Shown: positions 1-6,843, counted from the first letter of the stretch. The stretch is 16,244 bases of DNA from Thiosulfativibrio sp964601165 (GCA_964601165.1 CAZRMK010000039.1:1-16244), one strand, 5' to 3'. Notes: generated from the letters alone by a model not told the origin. Program-made: numbers and translations.

Positions 1-570
1 AGAAATCGCTTTCCAAGTCTATCAACAGCAATCCAGATCCAGCAATAGTTTTTTTGAGCCAACATAACTATGCATCTCATCCATTTCTACAATCTTAATT
101 GCTTCATCTGCTTGATTATTCGATGCTTTTTTTCCAAAAACAGCACCGTCAATTTCAATAACGCCATCCCCCACTTGATACAGTTCATTTCTTTGTTTTA
201 GGGCTTCTCTAATTTTTTGTAGCATTGTCCAAGTTAATCCGTAAGACTTTAATCCTAAGTGTCTTTGTAGTTCTAAAGCAGAGATTCCTCTTTTGGAATT
301 CATGACATGAAAAATAGATTTTACCCAAATTAAAAGGGGTGTCTTTGAGGACTCAAATAATGTTCCTGACCTTAATCTAATCTGTTTTCTACAGGCCTTA
401 CAGGTTCTTACTTCAGGACGTGTTTTTATTGCATTAAATCCCTCGTTTTGGCAATGAGGACAAACGAAATCTTTGCCATGGAATCGTGCATGCCAAATAA
501 GTCGGCGTGCATCTTCTTCTGTAGTAACTTCTGAGAAAAATCGTTCATATGTAAAAGATTCGTAAAACAT
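1..570 (-). pseudogene. Chimeric, frameshifted transposase (IS1595-like N-terminus joined to IS1-like C-terminus), partial
   Basis: The reading frame starts at the ATG complementary to 568-570, with an AGGGG box 8 bases upstream. Residues 1-140 look like an IS1595 (ISXO2-like) transposase: an N-terminal zinc ribbon with two Cys-x2-Cys pairs (CPHC and CKAC), then a helix-turn-helix-like region and the start of a DDE domain (EIDGAVFGKK). From about residue 150 it changes to a sequence typical of IS1-family transposases (VEMDEMHSYVGSKK). The frame then stops, but the next frame continues as YCWIWIAVDRLGKRF to the window edge, which is the expected IS1 continuation. The break sits at an A7 tract (T7 at 49-55 on the plus strand); two more A residues would restore the frame. 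The gene is therefore a fusion of two unrelated elements and is also broken. The family calls are by eye. The rest lies outside the window. Confidence 0.8.
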
Positions 571-933
571 AATCTAGCCCCTTATGGGTTAACTTTTGAT
601 TATTTTAACCTAAATTGAGTGCACTTTGCTGATAGGCATACAGTAATGCTAAGGGGAAAAAAGCGGGAGCTACCCAATACCAGTAAGTTAAGTATCTTTT
701 TATAGCAATAAACGTGAGTTAAGGGGGTAGGTTTTGCCTTTTGCTCTGTCTTAATTATTATTCAGTTTGTACGAATTTAAGAAAGATAATTGTTGTATAA
801 TTTTGAACAATGTTGCACATCTTTTAAAGATAGAGGATTTAGGTTGGATATGAATTTATATTTTTCTTAAGTTATACAAGGGTATCTGTGAAATATTCTG
901 GTTGTGATCTCATTGACATAGGAGCTTAATTGT
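571..933. other. Intergenic region upstream of ribD
   Basis: 363 bases without a credible gene. It holds a consensus TATAAT at 796-801 and an AGGAG box at 920-924 for ribD. AACCTAAAT at 607-615 and its inverted partner GGATTTAGGTT at 835-845 match the ends of the palindromic repeat family found at 2077, 6395 and 6788, so a decayed member may span 607-845. I saw no FMN riboswitch (RFN element) core motifs and no tRNA. Confidence 0.5.
796..801 (+). promoter_or_regulatory. Possible -10 box of the rib operon promoter
   Basis: TATAAT is a perfect sigma-70 -10 hexamer, 133 bases upstream of the ribD start. The matching -35 position (773-778, GAATTT with a 17-base spacer) is poor, so this promoter would be weak or activator-dependent. 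It is the best candidate in the region but unproven. Confidence 0.35.
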
Positions 934-2082
934 TTGATTAGTTTTTCTAAATTTGATTATCAAATGATGCGTCGTGCTTTGCTCTTAGCTAAAAAAGGCC
1001 TTTACTCCACCAAGCCCAACCCTGCGGTTGGTTGTGTGATAACAAAAAATAATCAAGTTATTGTTGAGGGTTGGCATAATGCGGCAGGTTTACCGCATGC
1101 AGAGATAGTAGCTCTTGAAGAAGCCAAAAAACAGCGAGTTGATGTAACTGGTGCTACGGTGTATGTTACTTTAGAACCTTGTTGCCATGTAGGGAGAACT
1201 CCAGCCTGCTCAGAGGTTTTAATAGCAACAAAAGTAGCTAGAGTGGTGGTTGCTATGAGAGATCCTAATCCGTTAGTATCAGGTTCTGGTTGTCAAAGAT
1301 TGCAAGCGGCAGACATCTTGGTTGAGCAAGGTTGTCTTGAAGAAGAGGCGAAAGCACTTAATTTAGGGTTTATCCAAACGATGACAACTAAGATCCCATA
1401 TGTACGTTTAAAAATGGCAACTAGTCTTGACGGTAGAACTGCTATGGCAAATGGTGATAGTCAGTGGATTACGGGTGAAGAAGCAAGGAAATCTGTGCAT
1501 TTTATGCGCGCTCGTCACGGGGCTTTAATTACGGGAATTGGTACTGTTTTAGCTGATGACCCTAGTTTAACGGTGCGTTTAACAGATGAAGAGCTTGCCT
1601 CTGTAAACCTAACTCAAGCTAATTGTCAGCCACTAATAGTAGTGTTAGATCCTCATTTAAGTTTTCCTTTAGATGCTAAAATGTTAACTTTAGCAGGGCG
1701 TGTTATCGTGATGACTTCTAAAGCGACGGTAGAAAGTCAATCATCGCGTTTAGAAAGTTTTTATGCCAAAAATATTGAAATAGTAGCGGTGGCATCTGAA
1801 GAAGATAAGCTGGATATAGAATCTGTTTTGCATTATTTAGTTGTAGAAGAGCAAATTAACGATGTTATGGTTGAATCAGGGTCTGTTGTAGCCGGATCTT
1901 TTTTAAAATCAGGTTTTGTGAATGAAATTCACAGCTTTATTGCTCCGACTTTAATGGGCGAAAAATCCAAGCCTATGTTTACCTTGCCTCATATTGAAAC
2001 CATGACAGATAAGCTAGAATTTGAATTTTCATCTTGTGAAATGGTAGGTCAAGATTTGTATCTTGTTTTAACTCCCACCTAA
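934..2082 (+). CDS. ribD: Bifunctional riboflavin biosynthesis protein RibD (deaminase/reductase)
   Basis: RibD carries out two cytosolic steps after GTP cyclohydrolase II: deamination of the pyrimidine amine, then NADPH-dependent reduction of the ribosyl side chain. The N-terminal deaminase domain (about residues 5-145) shows the zinc site: HAE at 55-57 and PCC...C with Cys83 and Cys92, plus the substrate motif PNPAVGCVI at 28-36. The reductase domain follows from about residue 155 (LKMATSLDGRTA, then GIGTVLADDPSLTVR). At 382 residues the length is normal. I chose the TTG start at 934 because AGGAG lies 9 bases upstream; the first in-frame ATG codons (964, 967) would remove ten or more residues and have no comparable ribosome site. 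The stop codon lies inside the left arm of a palindromic element starting at 2077, so the last residue and the stop may be supplied by that insertion. Confidence 0.96.
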   Translation: MISFSKFDYQMMRRALLLAKKGLYSTKPNPAVGCVITKNNQVIVEGWHNAAGLPHAEIVALEEAKKQRVDVTGATVYVTLEPCCHVGRTPACSEVLIATKVARVVVAMRDPNPLVSGSGCQRLQAADILVEQGCLEEEAKALNLGFIQTMTTKIPYVRLKMATSLDGRTAMANGDSQWITGEEARKSVHFMRARHGALITGIGTVLADDPSLTVRLTDEELASVNLTQANCQPLIVVLDPHLSFPLDAKMLTLAGRVIVMTSKATVESQSSRLESFYAKNIEIVAVASEEDKLDIESVLHYLVVEEQINDVMVESGSVVAGSFLKSGFVNEIHSFIAPTLMGEKSKPMFTLPHIETMTDKLEFEFSSCEMVGQDLYLVLTPT

Positions 2083-2239
2083 ATTCTGCAAGTGATTGTG
2101 CATATGTGGCGTAAGATATTGATTTGTAGAGTAATTTTAATTCGAGTGAAATACTCATTGATATTCCCGAAGAATTAAAGTTTGCTATACGAATTAATAG
2201 CTTACGTCATATGTGTGCAATCACTTGCAGAGTTTAGGT
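2077..2239. repeat. Palindromic MITE-like element between ribD and ribE (ACCTAAAT family)
   Basis: The two ends form imperfect inverted repeats of about 39 bases: the left arm 2077-2115 begins ACCTAAATTCTGCAAGTGAT, and the right arm 2201-2239 read in reverse begins ACCTAAACTCTGCAAGTGAT. Both arms continue to a CATATG and end in CGTAAG. The core of about 85 bases is not palindromic. The same terminal motif recurs as short hairpins at 6395-6429 and 6788-6843. The element contains the ribD stop codon and ends 21 bases before the ribE start. No clear target-site duplication was seen. It would fold into a long hairpin in the rib transcript. Confidence 0.75.
2145..2201 (+). pseudogene. Possible antitoxin-like fragment in the core of the repeat
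   Basis: Within the core of the 2077-2239 element one frame reads SEILIDIPEELKFAIRINS. That resembles the first strand and helix of small antitoxin-like proteins of the UPF0175 type. It has no ATG at its start and runs into the right arm of the repeat, so it is at most a short captured fragment. The match is from memory and rests on 19 residues; chance is a real alternative. Confidence 0.25.
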
Positions 2240-2260
2240 TGCAATAAAGGCGTAAAAGTT

Positions 2261-2914
2261 ATGTTTACAGGAATTATTGAAGCTCAGGGCAGAATAGAGA
2301 ATATCGTTAACATTGCTGGTGATGTTAGAATGACCATTGCAATCGGTAAAATGGAAATGTCCGACGTTAAAATAGGCGACAGTATCTCCTGTAATGGAGT
2401 ATGTTTAACTGCGATTGAACTTACCAATTCTACCTATACTGCGGATGTTTCTTCTGAAACCTTAAAAGTAACCACTTTAGGTGAGCTGGCGATTGGTTCA
2501 GCGGTTAATCTTGAAAAAGCGTTAAGATTACAAGATCGTTTAGGGGGACATTTGGTAAGTGGGCATGTAGATGGCTTGGGTGAAGTGGTTTCGATTAAAC
2601 AAGAGGCGCGTTCATGGCGTTACCAATTTAAATTTCCGTTAGAAATAGGTAAGTATATTGCAGAAAAAGGCTCAATTTGTATTAACGGTATTAGTCTCAC
2701 GGTAAACGAAGTTGAAAGCAATATTTTTGGCGTTAATATTGTGCCTCATACTCGACAAGAAACTACCATTAAAGACTTGCAGTTAGGTTCCAAAGTAAAC
2801 TTAGAGGTTGATCTATTAGCTCGTTATATAGAAAGAATGTTAAGTGTTGCTAAAATGGATGAAAAATCATCTAATATTACTCCAGAATTTTTGGCAAAAA
2901 ATGGTTTTGTCTAG
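2261..2914 (+). CDS. ribE: Riboflavin synthase, alpha subunit
   Basis: This enzyme joins two molecules of 6,7-dimethyl-8-ribityllumazine to give riboflavin, the last step of the pathway, in the cytosol. The 217-residue protein has the expected tandem lumazine-binding repeats. The first begins with the hallmark MFTGIIEAQG and contains CNGVCLT; the second begins near GGHLVSGHVDG, with INGISLTVNE and FGVNIVPHTRQET. The ATG at 2261 is chosen because the family starts at MFTGIIE and AAAGG lies 10 bases upstream. The frame is open back to 2213, but those 16 codons come from the right arm of the palindromic repeat. Some naming schemes call this gene ribC. Confidence 0.96.
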   Translation: MFTGIIEAQGRIENIVNIAGDVRMTIAIGKMEMSDVKIGDSISCNGVCLTAIELTNSTYTADVSSETLKVTTLGELAIGSAVNLEKALRLQDRLGGHLVSGHVDGLGEVVSIKQEARSWRYQFKFPLEIGKYIAEKGSICINGISLTVNEVESNIFGVNIVPHTRQETTIKDLQLGSKVNLEVDLLARYIERMLSVAKMDEKSSNITPEFLAKNGFV

Positions 2915-2940
2915 GTTCCCTCAATACTAAAAGGTAAAAC

Positions 2941-4071
2941 ATGCAGTTAAATTCGATAGAAGAACTTATTGAAGATTATCGTCAAGGTAAAATGGTCATT
3001 CTTATGGATGATGAAGATCGTGAAAATGAAGGCGATCTATTAGTGCCAGCGGCGACAGTGACTGCTGAAGATATTAATTTTATGGCACGTTTTGGTCGTG
3101 GTTTGATTTGTTTAACCATGACTCGTGAAAGATGTCAGCAGTTGCACTTGCCTTTAATGGTAACGGATAATAAAGATCCTCATGGCACCAATTTTACGGT
3201 TTCAATTGAAGCAGCAGCAGGAGTGACGACGGGTATTTCTGCTAGTGATCGTGCAGTTACCATTCAAGCGGCGGTTAAAAAAGGTGCCAGACCAGAAGAT
3301 ATTATTACTCCAGGGCATGTATTTCCCTTAATGGCGCAAACAGGTGGGGTATTAACAAGATCTGGTCATACCGAAGCGGGTTGCGATTTAGCTAAGTTAG
3401 CAGGGCTAGAACCTGCCTCTGTGATTGTTGAGATAATGAACGAAGATGGCACTATGGCACGGCGTGATGATTTAGAAGATTATGCTAAAAAACATGATTT
3501 AAAAATTGGTACGATTGCCGATTTAATAGAGTACCGCCTGCAAAATGAAAAAACTATCGAGAGAGTATCTGAATGCAAAATACCTACAGAATTTGGAGAT
3601 TTTCGTTTAATTGGTTATGAAGATAGTTTAGAAAATAGAGCACATTTTGCTTTAACTTTTGGCAAGATAGACACGACTCAACCAGTTTTAGTGCGAGTGC
3701 ATATGGCAGATACTTTGTGTGATTTATTCGGTTCACAAAGAGATGATTGTGGCTGGACGATCCAATCAGCAATGGCTCAAATTGCCGCAGAGGGTTCTGG
3801 TGCGATTGTGGTATTAAGAAAGCATGAAAAAAGTGGTGAATTGCTAGATAAAATTCAGCGGTTTCAAATGGAAGATCTAGGAGTAAATCTGCCTGAAATT
3901 CAAATAGAAGACGATCCAAAGACTTTTGGTTTAGGGGCACAAATCTTAGCTGATTTAGGGCTAAAGCAATTAAAAGTAATAGGCGCGGAAGGTTCAGCTG
4001 AAAAAATGACAGGATTAAGTGGTTTTGGATTGGAAATTGTTGGTAATGTTCCAAAGAAAGGAGAAAAATAA
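2941..4071 (+). CDS. ribBA: 3,4-dihydroxy-2-butanone-4-phosphate synthase with degenerate GTP cyclohydrolase II-like domain
   Basis: The N-terminal half (about residues 1-205) is RibB, which turns ribulose 5-phosphate into the four-carbon unit of riboflavin. It shows the acidic DDEDRENEGDL loop at 23-33, HGTNFTVSIEA, TGISASDRA, GHVFPL and SGHTEAGCDLAKLAGL, all intact. The C-terminal half (about 215-376) aligns with GTP cyclohydrolase II. However, where E. coli RibA has three zinc cysteines (HSECL...RCDCG), this protein reads HMADT...RDDCG: two cysteines are aspartate and only the last remains. The downstream GRGIGL-type loop is also absent. That half is probably not an active cyclohydrolase, a situation known in other proteobacterial RibBA-like proteins, so RibA activity should be encoded elsewhere. 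AAAAGG precedes the ATG, 26 bases after ribE. Confidence 0.93.
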   Translation: MQLNSIEELIEDYRQGKMVILMDDEDRENEGDLLVPAATVTAEDINFMARFGRGLICLTMTRERCQQLHLPLMVTDNKDPHGTNFTVSIEAAAGVTTGISASDRAVTIQAAVKKGARPEDIITPGHVFPLMAQTGGVLTRSGHTEAGCDLAKLAGLEPASVIVEIMNEDGTMARRDDLEDYAKKHDLKIGTIADLIEYRLQNEKTIERVSECKIPTEFGDFRLIGYEDSLENRAHFALTFGKIDTTQPVLVRVHMADTLCDLFGSQRDDCGWTIQSAMAQIAAEGSGAIVVLRKHEKSGELLDKIQRFQMEDLGVNLPEIQIEDDPKTFGLGAQILADLGLKQLKVIGAEGSAEKMTGLSGFGLEIVGNVPKKGEK

Positions 4072-4073
4072 CC

Positions 4074-4547
4074 GTGAATGTAATTATAAATACAGTTGAA
4101 GGTAATTTAACCGCAAACGATATGAAAATTGGTTTGGTGGTTGGGCGTTGGAATGGATTTATCGTTGATAGCTTAGTAAAAGGTGCGATTGATGCCATTG
4201 TTCGTCATGGAGGGTCTGTAGATAATATTGACCAAATTATGGCTCCGGGAGCTTTTGAAATCCCTGTAATTGCTCAAAAAATGGCCATCTCTGGCAAATA
4301 TGATGCTATTGTTGCTTTAGGTGCAGTTATTCGAGGCGGAACGCCGCATTTTGAGTATGTTGCGGGTGAATGTGTTAAAGGTTTGGGTCAAGTACAGCTA
4401 CAAACAGGGGTTCCGGTTTCATTTGGAGTTTTAACGGTTGATACCATTGAACAGGCAATTGAAAGAGCGGGAACTAAAGCAGGTAATAAAGGCGAAGAAG
4501 CTGCTTTGGCGGCAATTGAAACCGTTAATGTTTTAAAGCAGATTTAA
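4074..4547 (+). CDS. ribH: 6,7-dimethyl-8-ribityllumazine synthase
   Basis: Lumazine synthase condenses the pyrimidinedione from RibD with the RibB product; it usually forms large hollow or decameric shells in the cytosol. The 157-residue sequence has the family landmarks: VVGRWNGFIVDSL near residue 22, APGAFEIPV, ALGAVIRGGTPHFEYVA with the catalytic-site His, and GVLTVDTIEQAIERAGTKAGNKGEEAA. It starts with GTG at 4074, only two bases after the ribBA stop. AGGAG at 4059-4063 inside the ribBA tail supplies the ribosome site, so the two are probably translationally coupled. The nearby ATG at 4078 is out of frame and followed at once by a stop. The TAA stop at 4545-4547 is part of the TTAA that flanks the next palindromic element. 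Confidence 0.96.
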   Translation: MNVIINTVEGNLTANDMKIGLVVGRWNGFIVDSLVKGAIDAIVRHGGSVDNIDQIMAPGAFEIPVIAQKMAISGKYDAIVALGAVIRGGTPHFEYVAGECVKGLGQVQLQTGVPVSFGVLTVDTIEQAIERAGTKAGNKGEEAALAAIETVNVLKQI

Positions 4548-4721
4548 GGAAACACTTAAATAACTGATTGAAATTCTGCGTGGACTTCTAGCCCATCAAT
4601 TCTAGGCATGTATTGCAGGTAATAGCTGGCTATTGTCAAAACACATAACGACGAAGTGATAGGCTAGAAGCCACGCCCTGCGGGGCGTTGCCAGAATTTT
4701 AATCAGTTATTAAGTGTCTCC
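4548..4721. repeat. Palindromic MITE-like element between ribH and nusB
   Basis: Inverted arms about 50-62 bases long: left from 4548 (GGAAACACTTAAATAACTGA), right ending at 4721 (in reverse GGAGACACTTAATAACTGAT). Both arms then share AAATTCTG and CTTCTAGCC. The right arm alone carries an extra GC-rich hairpin (ACGCCC-TGCG-GGGCGT, about 4673-4688). TTAA lies on both sides (4544-4547 and 4722-4725), a plausible 4-base target duplication that includes the ribH stop. Just beyond the right end, TTAAGGAACACTTAA (4722-4736) repeats the left end almost exactly, as if a second copy had begun there. Confidence 0.75.
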
Positions 4722-4746
4722 TTAAGGAACACTTAAGAAGAGTAAT

Positions 4747-5232
4747 ATGAATTTAAACCAATTTAAGCCGGGAAATGGAGAGGAAGTTCCTCACAAAAAA
4801 ACCTTAGTTACGCCACGTTCTCAAGCAAGACAAACAGCTTTACAGGCTTTGTATCAGTGGCAGATGAATTGTTCTGATATTTTAGAAATTAATAAACAGT
4901 TTTTAGAAGAAGGGCGTTTTCATAAAATTGACATGGTACTTTATAATGAGATCGTTGGTTACGTTGTAACTAACTCGGAGGTGATTGATGAAGTTATCGC
5001 GCCATTATTAGACCGTTCTGTCGCGATGATTGATCCAATCGAAAAAACCATTATGCGTATGGGAGTTTTTGAGTTAAAAGAAAGCTTAGGAGTTCCTTAT
5101 AAGGTCATTATTAATGAGTCTGTTGAGTTGGCAAAGCACTTTGGTGCAGACGAAAGTCATAAGTTTGTGAATGGCATCTTAGATAAGGTTGCAAAAGATT
5201 TAAGAAGCGTGGAAGTTTCCCAGAAAGATTAG
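4747..5232 (+). CDS. nusB: Transcription antitermination protein NusB
   Basis: NusB binds boxA RNA together with S10 (NusE) and is part of the antitermination complex on ribosomal RNA operons. The 161-residue protein is all-helical in character, with the family signatures RSQARQTALQALYQWQMN near residues 25-42, DRSVAMIDPIEKTIMRMGVFEL in the middle, and VPYKVIINESVELAKHFG...SHKFVNGILDKVAKDL near the C-terminus. It has about 20 residues of extra, polar N-terminus before the conserved domain. Start is ATG at 4747 with a purine-rich AGAAGAG upstream. It follows ribH at 199 bases, a gap filled by a palindromic element. Its TAG stop at 5230-5232 forms part of the TAGAT target duplication of the next element. 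Confidence 0.95.
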   Translation: MNLNQFKPGNGEEVPHKKTLVTPRSQARQTALQALYQWQMNCSDILEINKQFLEEGRFHKIDMVLYNEIVGYVVTNSEVIDEVIAPLLDRSVAMIDPIEKTIMRMGVFELKESLGVPYKVIINESVELAKHFGADESHKFVNGILDKVAKDLRSVEVSQKD

Positions 5233-5399
5233 ATGAGACCTTCGCATAATTAAAACACAGTTTATGAAACGCATAAAACAGCACCTTTTTTATCCAAAAA
5301 CTCGTCAAATAGCAAGCTATTCTCCTCCTTTTTGGATAAAAAATGCACTATTTTTTGCACTCCCTAAACCGCACTTTAATTATGCAAAGGTTTCTAGAT
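5230..5399. repeat. 160-bp palindromic MITE with TAGAT target-site duplication between nusB and thiL
   Basis: The element runs from 5235 (GAGACCTTCGCATAATTAAA) to 5394; its right end in reverse reads GAAACCTTTGCATAATTAAA. The arms are about 66 bases with roughly three quarters identity, closing on TTTTTTATCCAAAAA on both sides and a central AATAGC-AA-GCTATT hairpin. TAGAT occurs directly on each side (5230-5234 and 5395-5399). The GAGACCTTTGCA-like ends recall those of some IS5-family elements, so this could be a non-autonomous derivative; that link is from memory. It encodes no protein. Confidence 0.82.
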
Positions 5400-5406
5400 A
5401 TTTTTT

Positions 5407-6396
5407 ATGCCTCTTGAATTTGACTTAATCGAGCAGTTCTTTAAACCTCTTTCATTCAGTTTGCCAGGAGAAATTGGCATAGGTGATGATGGGGCGGTTT
5501 TGCAATGTCCTGAAAATCATCAACTAGTGGTAGTAACAGATACTTTGATTTCTGGTGTTCATTTTCCTAAAAATACCACACCTTTCAATATTGCTTGGAA
5601 AGCTCTAGCGGTTAATTTAAGTGATTTAGCTGCGATGGGAGCAAAACCAGCTTTTTATTCTTTAGCCCTAACTTTGCCTGACGAACTTAATAAGCCTGAG
5701 TGGCTAGAAGGTTTTTCAAAAGGACTAGATGCTTTAGCTAGTAAGTTTAATATTCCACTGGTAGGTGGAGATACCACGCGTGGATTTTTATCTATTACTA
5801 TTACCGCTCAAGGATGGGTAGAAGCGAATTCTGCTTTGCTACGTTCTAATGCTCGTGTGGGAGATGATATTTATGTATCAGGCTCTTTAGGAGAAGCTGG
5901 TTTAGGCTTGGTAAATATTCTAGGAAATATTAATAAGTCAGATGAAAAGTTTTCACAATTTGCCGAAGACAAGTTAAGTCGTCCTGAACCACGTGTTTCT
6001 CTAGGGCGTGCTTTGTTAGTTCAGCAACTATCTACTTGTGCGATTGATATTTCAGATGGGTTTTTGCAAGATTTAAGGCATGTTTTAAAAGCCTCCAACT
6101 TATCAGGGGAGGTTTATATGGATAAACTTCCCATCTCTGCAATGGTTAAAGACCAGATGCAACAAAATATTTTATTTGCTATGACAGCAGGGGATGATTA
6201 CGAGCTTTGTTTTACTGTATCAACAGAAAAATCACAGCAGTTACAGGTTTTAGCAGAGAAGCTGAATTTACCTTTAACTCTGGTAGGGAAAATACTTGAT
6301 GCTAAAGAAGCAACAGAAGATAACCTTGTATTGCTTAACTCACAAGGGGAAAAAATACTAATAGACTTTAAAAAATTAGGTTATCAGCATTTTTAA
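5407..6396 (+). CDS. thiL: Thiamine-monophosphate kinase
   Basis: ThiL phosphorylates thiamine monophosphate to thiamine diphosphate, the cofactor needed by, among others, the AceE encoded later in this window. The 329-residue protein belongs to the PurM/ThiL/SelD fold. Visible motifs are GIGDDGAVL near residues 24-32 (ATP/Mg), VTDTLISGVHF, VNLSDLAAMGA, PLVGGDTTRG, DISDGFLQDL and TAGDDYELCFT. It starts with ATG at 5407, and no ribosome site lies at the normal distance; the nearest AAAGG (5386-5390) is 16 bases away, inside the end of the palindromic element. The insertion may therefore have separated the gene from its original translation signal. The TAA stop overlaps the next hairpin repeat. 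The usual neighbour pgpA does not follow. Confidence 0.95.
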   Translation: MPLEFDLIEQFFKPLSFSLPGEIGIGDDGAVLQCPENHQLVVVTDTLISGVHFPKNTTPFNIAWKALAVNLSDLAAMGAKPAFYSLALTLPDELNKPEWLEGFSKGLDALASKFNIPLVGGDTTRGFLSITITAQGWVEANSALLRSNARVGDDIYVSGSLGEAGLGLVNILGNINKSDEKFSQFAEDKLSRPEPRVSLGRALLVQQLSTCAIDISDGFLQDLRHVLKASNLSGEVYMDKLPISAMVKDQMQQNILFAMTAGDDYELCFTVSTEKSQQLQVLAEKLNLPLTLVGKILDAKEATEDNLVLLNSQGEKILIDFKKLGYQHF

Positions 6397-6429
6397 CCTA
6401 AATCCTGCAATTATTTGCAAGATTTAGGT
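6395..6429. repeat. Short hairpin repeat (ACCTAAAT family) between convergent thiL and EF-hand gene
   Basis: CCTAAATCCTGCAA (6397-6410), loop TTAT, then TTGCAAGATTTAGG (6415-6428): a 14-base stem with one mismatch. The sequence is the tip of the larger 2077-2239 element. It lies between two converging genes and overlaps the thiL stop codon, so it could serve as a terminator in either direction, although no strong T tract follows. Confidence 0.7.
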
Positions 6430-6440
6430 AAAAGGTTCAT

Positions 6441-6761
6441 TTAGTGTGGGCGATGTCGGTGGCGAGCTTTGAGACCTGCCTCCAATTCAGCTTTGTTTAT
6501 CTTGCCATCATTGTTGGTATCAAAATTTGAAAACACAAGAGGGTTCTTATCCAAACCATCTTTGGTTTTCCATTCTACTCCACTTTTAGCCATGCGTTCA
6601 TTACGAGTGGTATGAAGTTCCTCTTCAGTTATAAAACCACTATTGTCTCTATCAAAGACATGAAATGGAGTCGGTTTTTCGCCTTTAGGGTGAGCATTTG
6701 CTGACAAAGAAAGGCTTGAAAGGGCTAGTATAGAGCTAGCGATTATCATTTTTTTAATCAT
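6441..6761 (-). CDS. Exported EF-hand calcium-binding protein
   Basis: A small protein of 106 residues with a clear signal peptide (MIKK, hydrophobic run to about residue 20, likely cleavage after SANA at 23), so it is probably periplasmic. Two EF-hand loops are visible: DRDNSGFITEEE at 37-48 and DTNNDGKINKAE at 81-92, both with acidic or oxygen ligands at the expected positions and Glu at position 12. The C-terminus is basic and His-rich (KARHRHRPH). Function beyond calcium binding cannot be inferred. It is transcribed towards thiL. An AAGGA about 13 bases before the ATG is a possible but distant ribosome site. Confidence 0.88.
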   Translation of the reverse strand: MIKKMIIASSILALSSLSLSANAHPKGEKPTPFHVFDRDNSGFITEEELHTTRNERMAKSGVEWKTKDGLDKNPLVFSNFDTNNDGKINKAELEAGLKARHRHRPH

Positions 6762-6787
6762 AATAGTTTATAGTTCCTTAAAGTTTT

Positions 6788-6843
6788 ACCTAGATCCTGC
6801 AAGAGCTTGTGCTATATGTGTGCAAGCACTTGCAGGATTTAGG
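6788..6843. repeat. Hairpin repeat (ACCTAAAT family) between the EF-hand gene and aroG
   Basis: Left arm begins ACCTAGATCCTGCAAGAGCT, right arm in reverse begins ACCTAAATCCTGCAAGTGCT; the stem is about 24 bases with three or four mismatches around a TATATG loop. It matches the outer 25 bases of the 2077-2239 element but lacks its core. It lies downstream of aroG and upstream of the EF-hand gene, both on the minus strand, and could end aroG transcription. Confidence 0.72.

Noticed and set aside
49..55. Programmed -1 frameshift at the A7 tract of the transposase, as in IS1
   Set aside because: The continuing frame needs a +1 or -2 shift, not -1, and the tract lies inside the DDE segment, downstream of the normal IS1 frameshift site.
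571..933. FMN riboswitch upstream of ribD
   Set aside because: I looked for the conserved RFN core segments and found none; the leader also contains a separate repeat pair.
2213..2260. N-terminal extension of riboflavin synthase by 16 residues
   Set aside because: The extra codons come from the right arm of the palindromic repeat; the family starts at MFTGIIE and has its own AAAGG at 2246.
3584..4198. 204-residue open frame on the minus strand across ribBA and ribH
   Set aside because: It overlaps two well-supported genes in the antisense frame, and its Leu/Phe/His-rich composition is that of a shadow frame.
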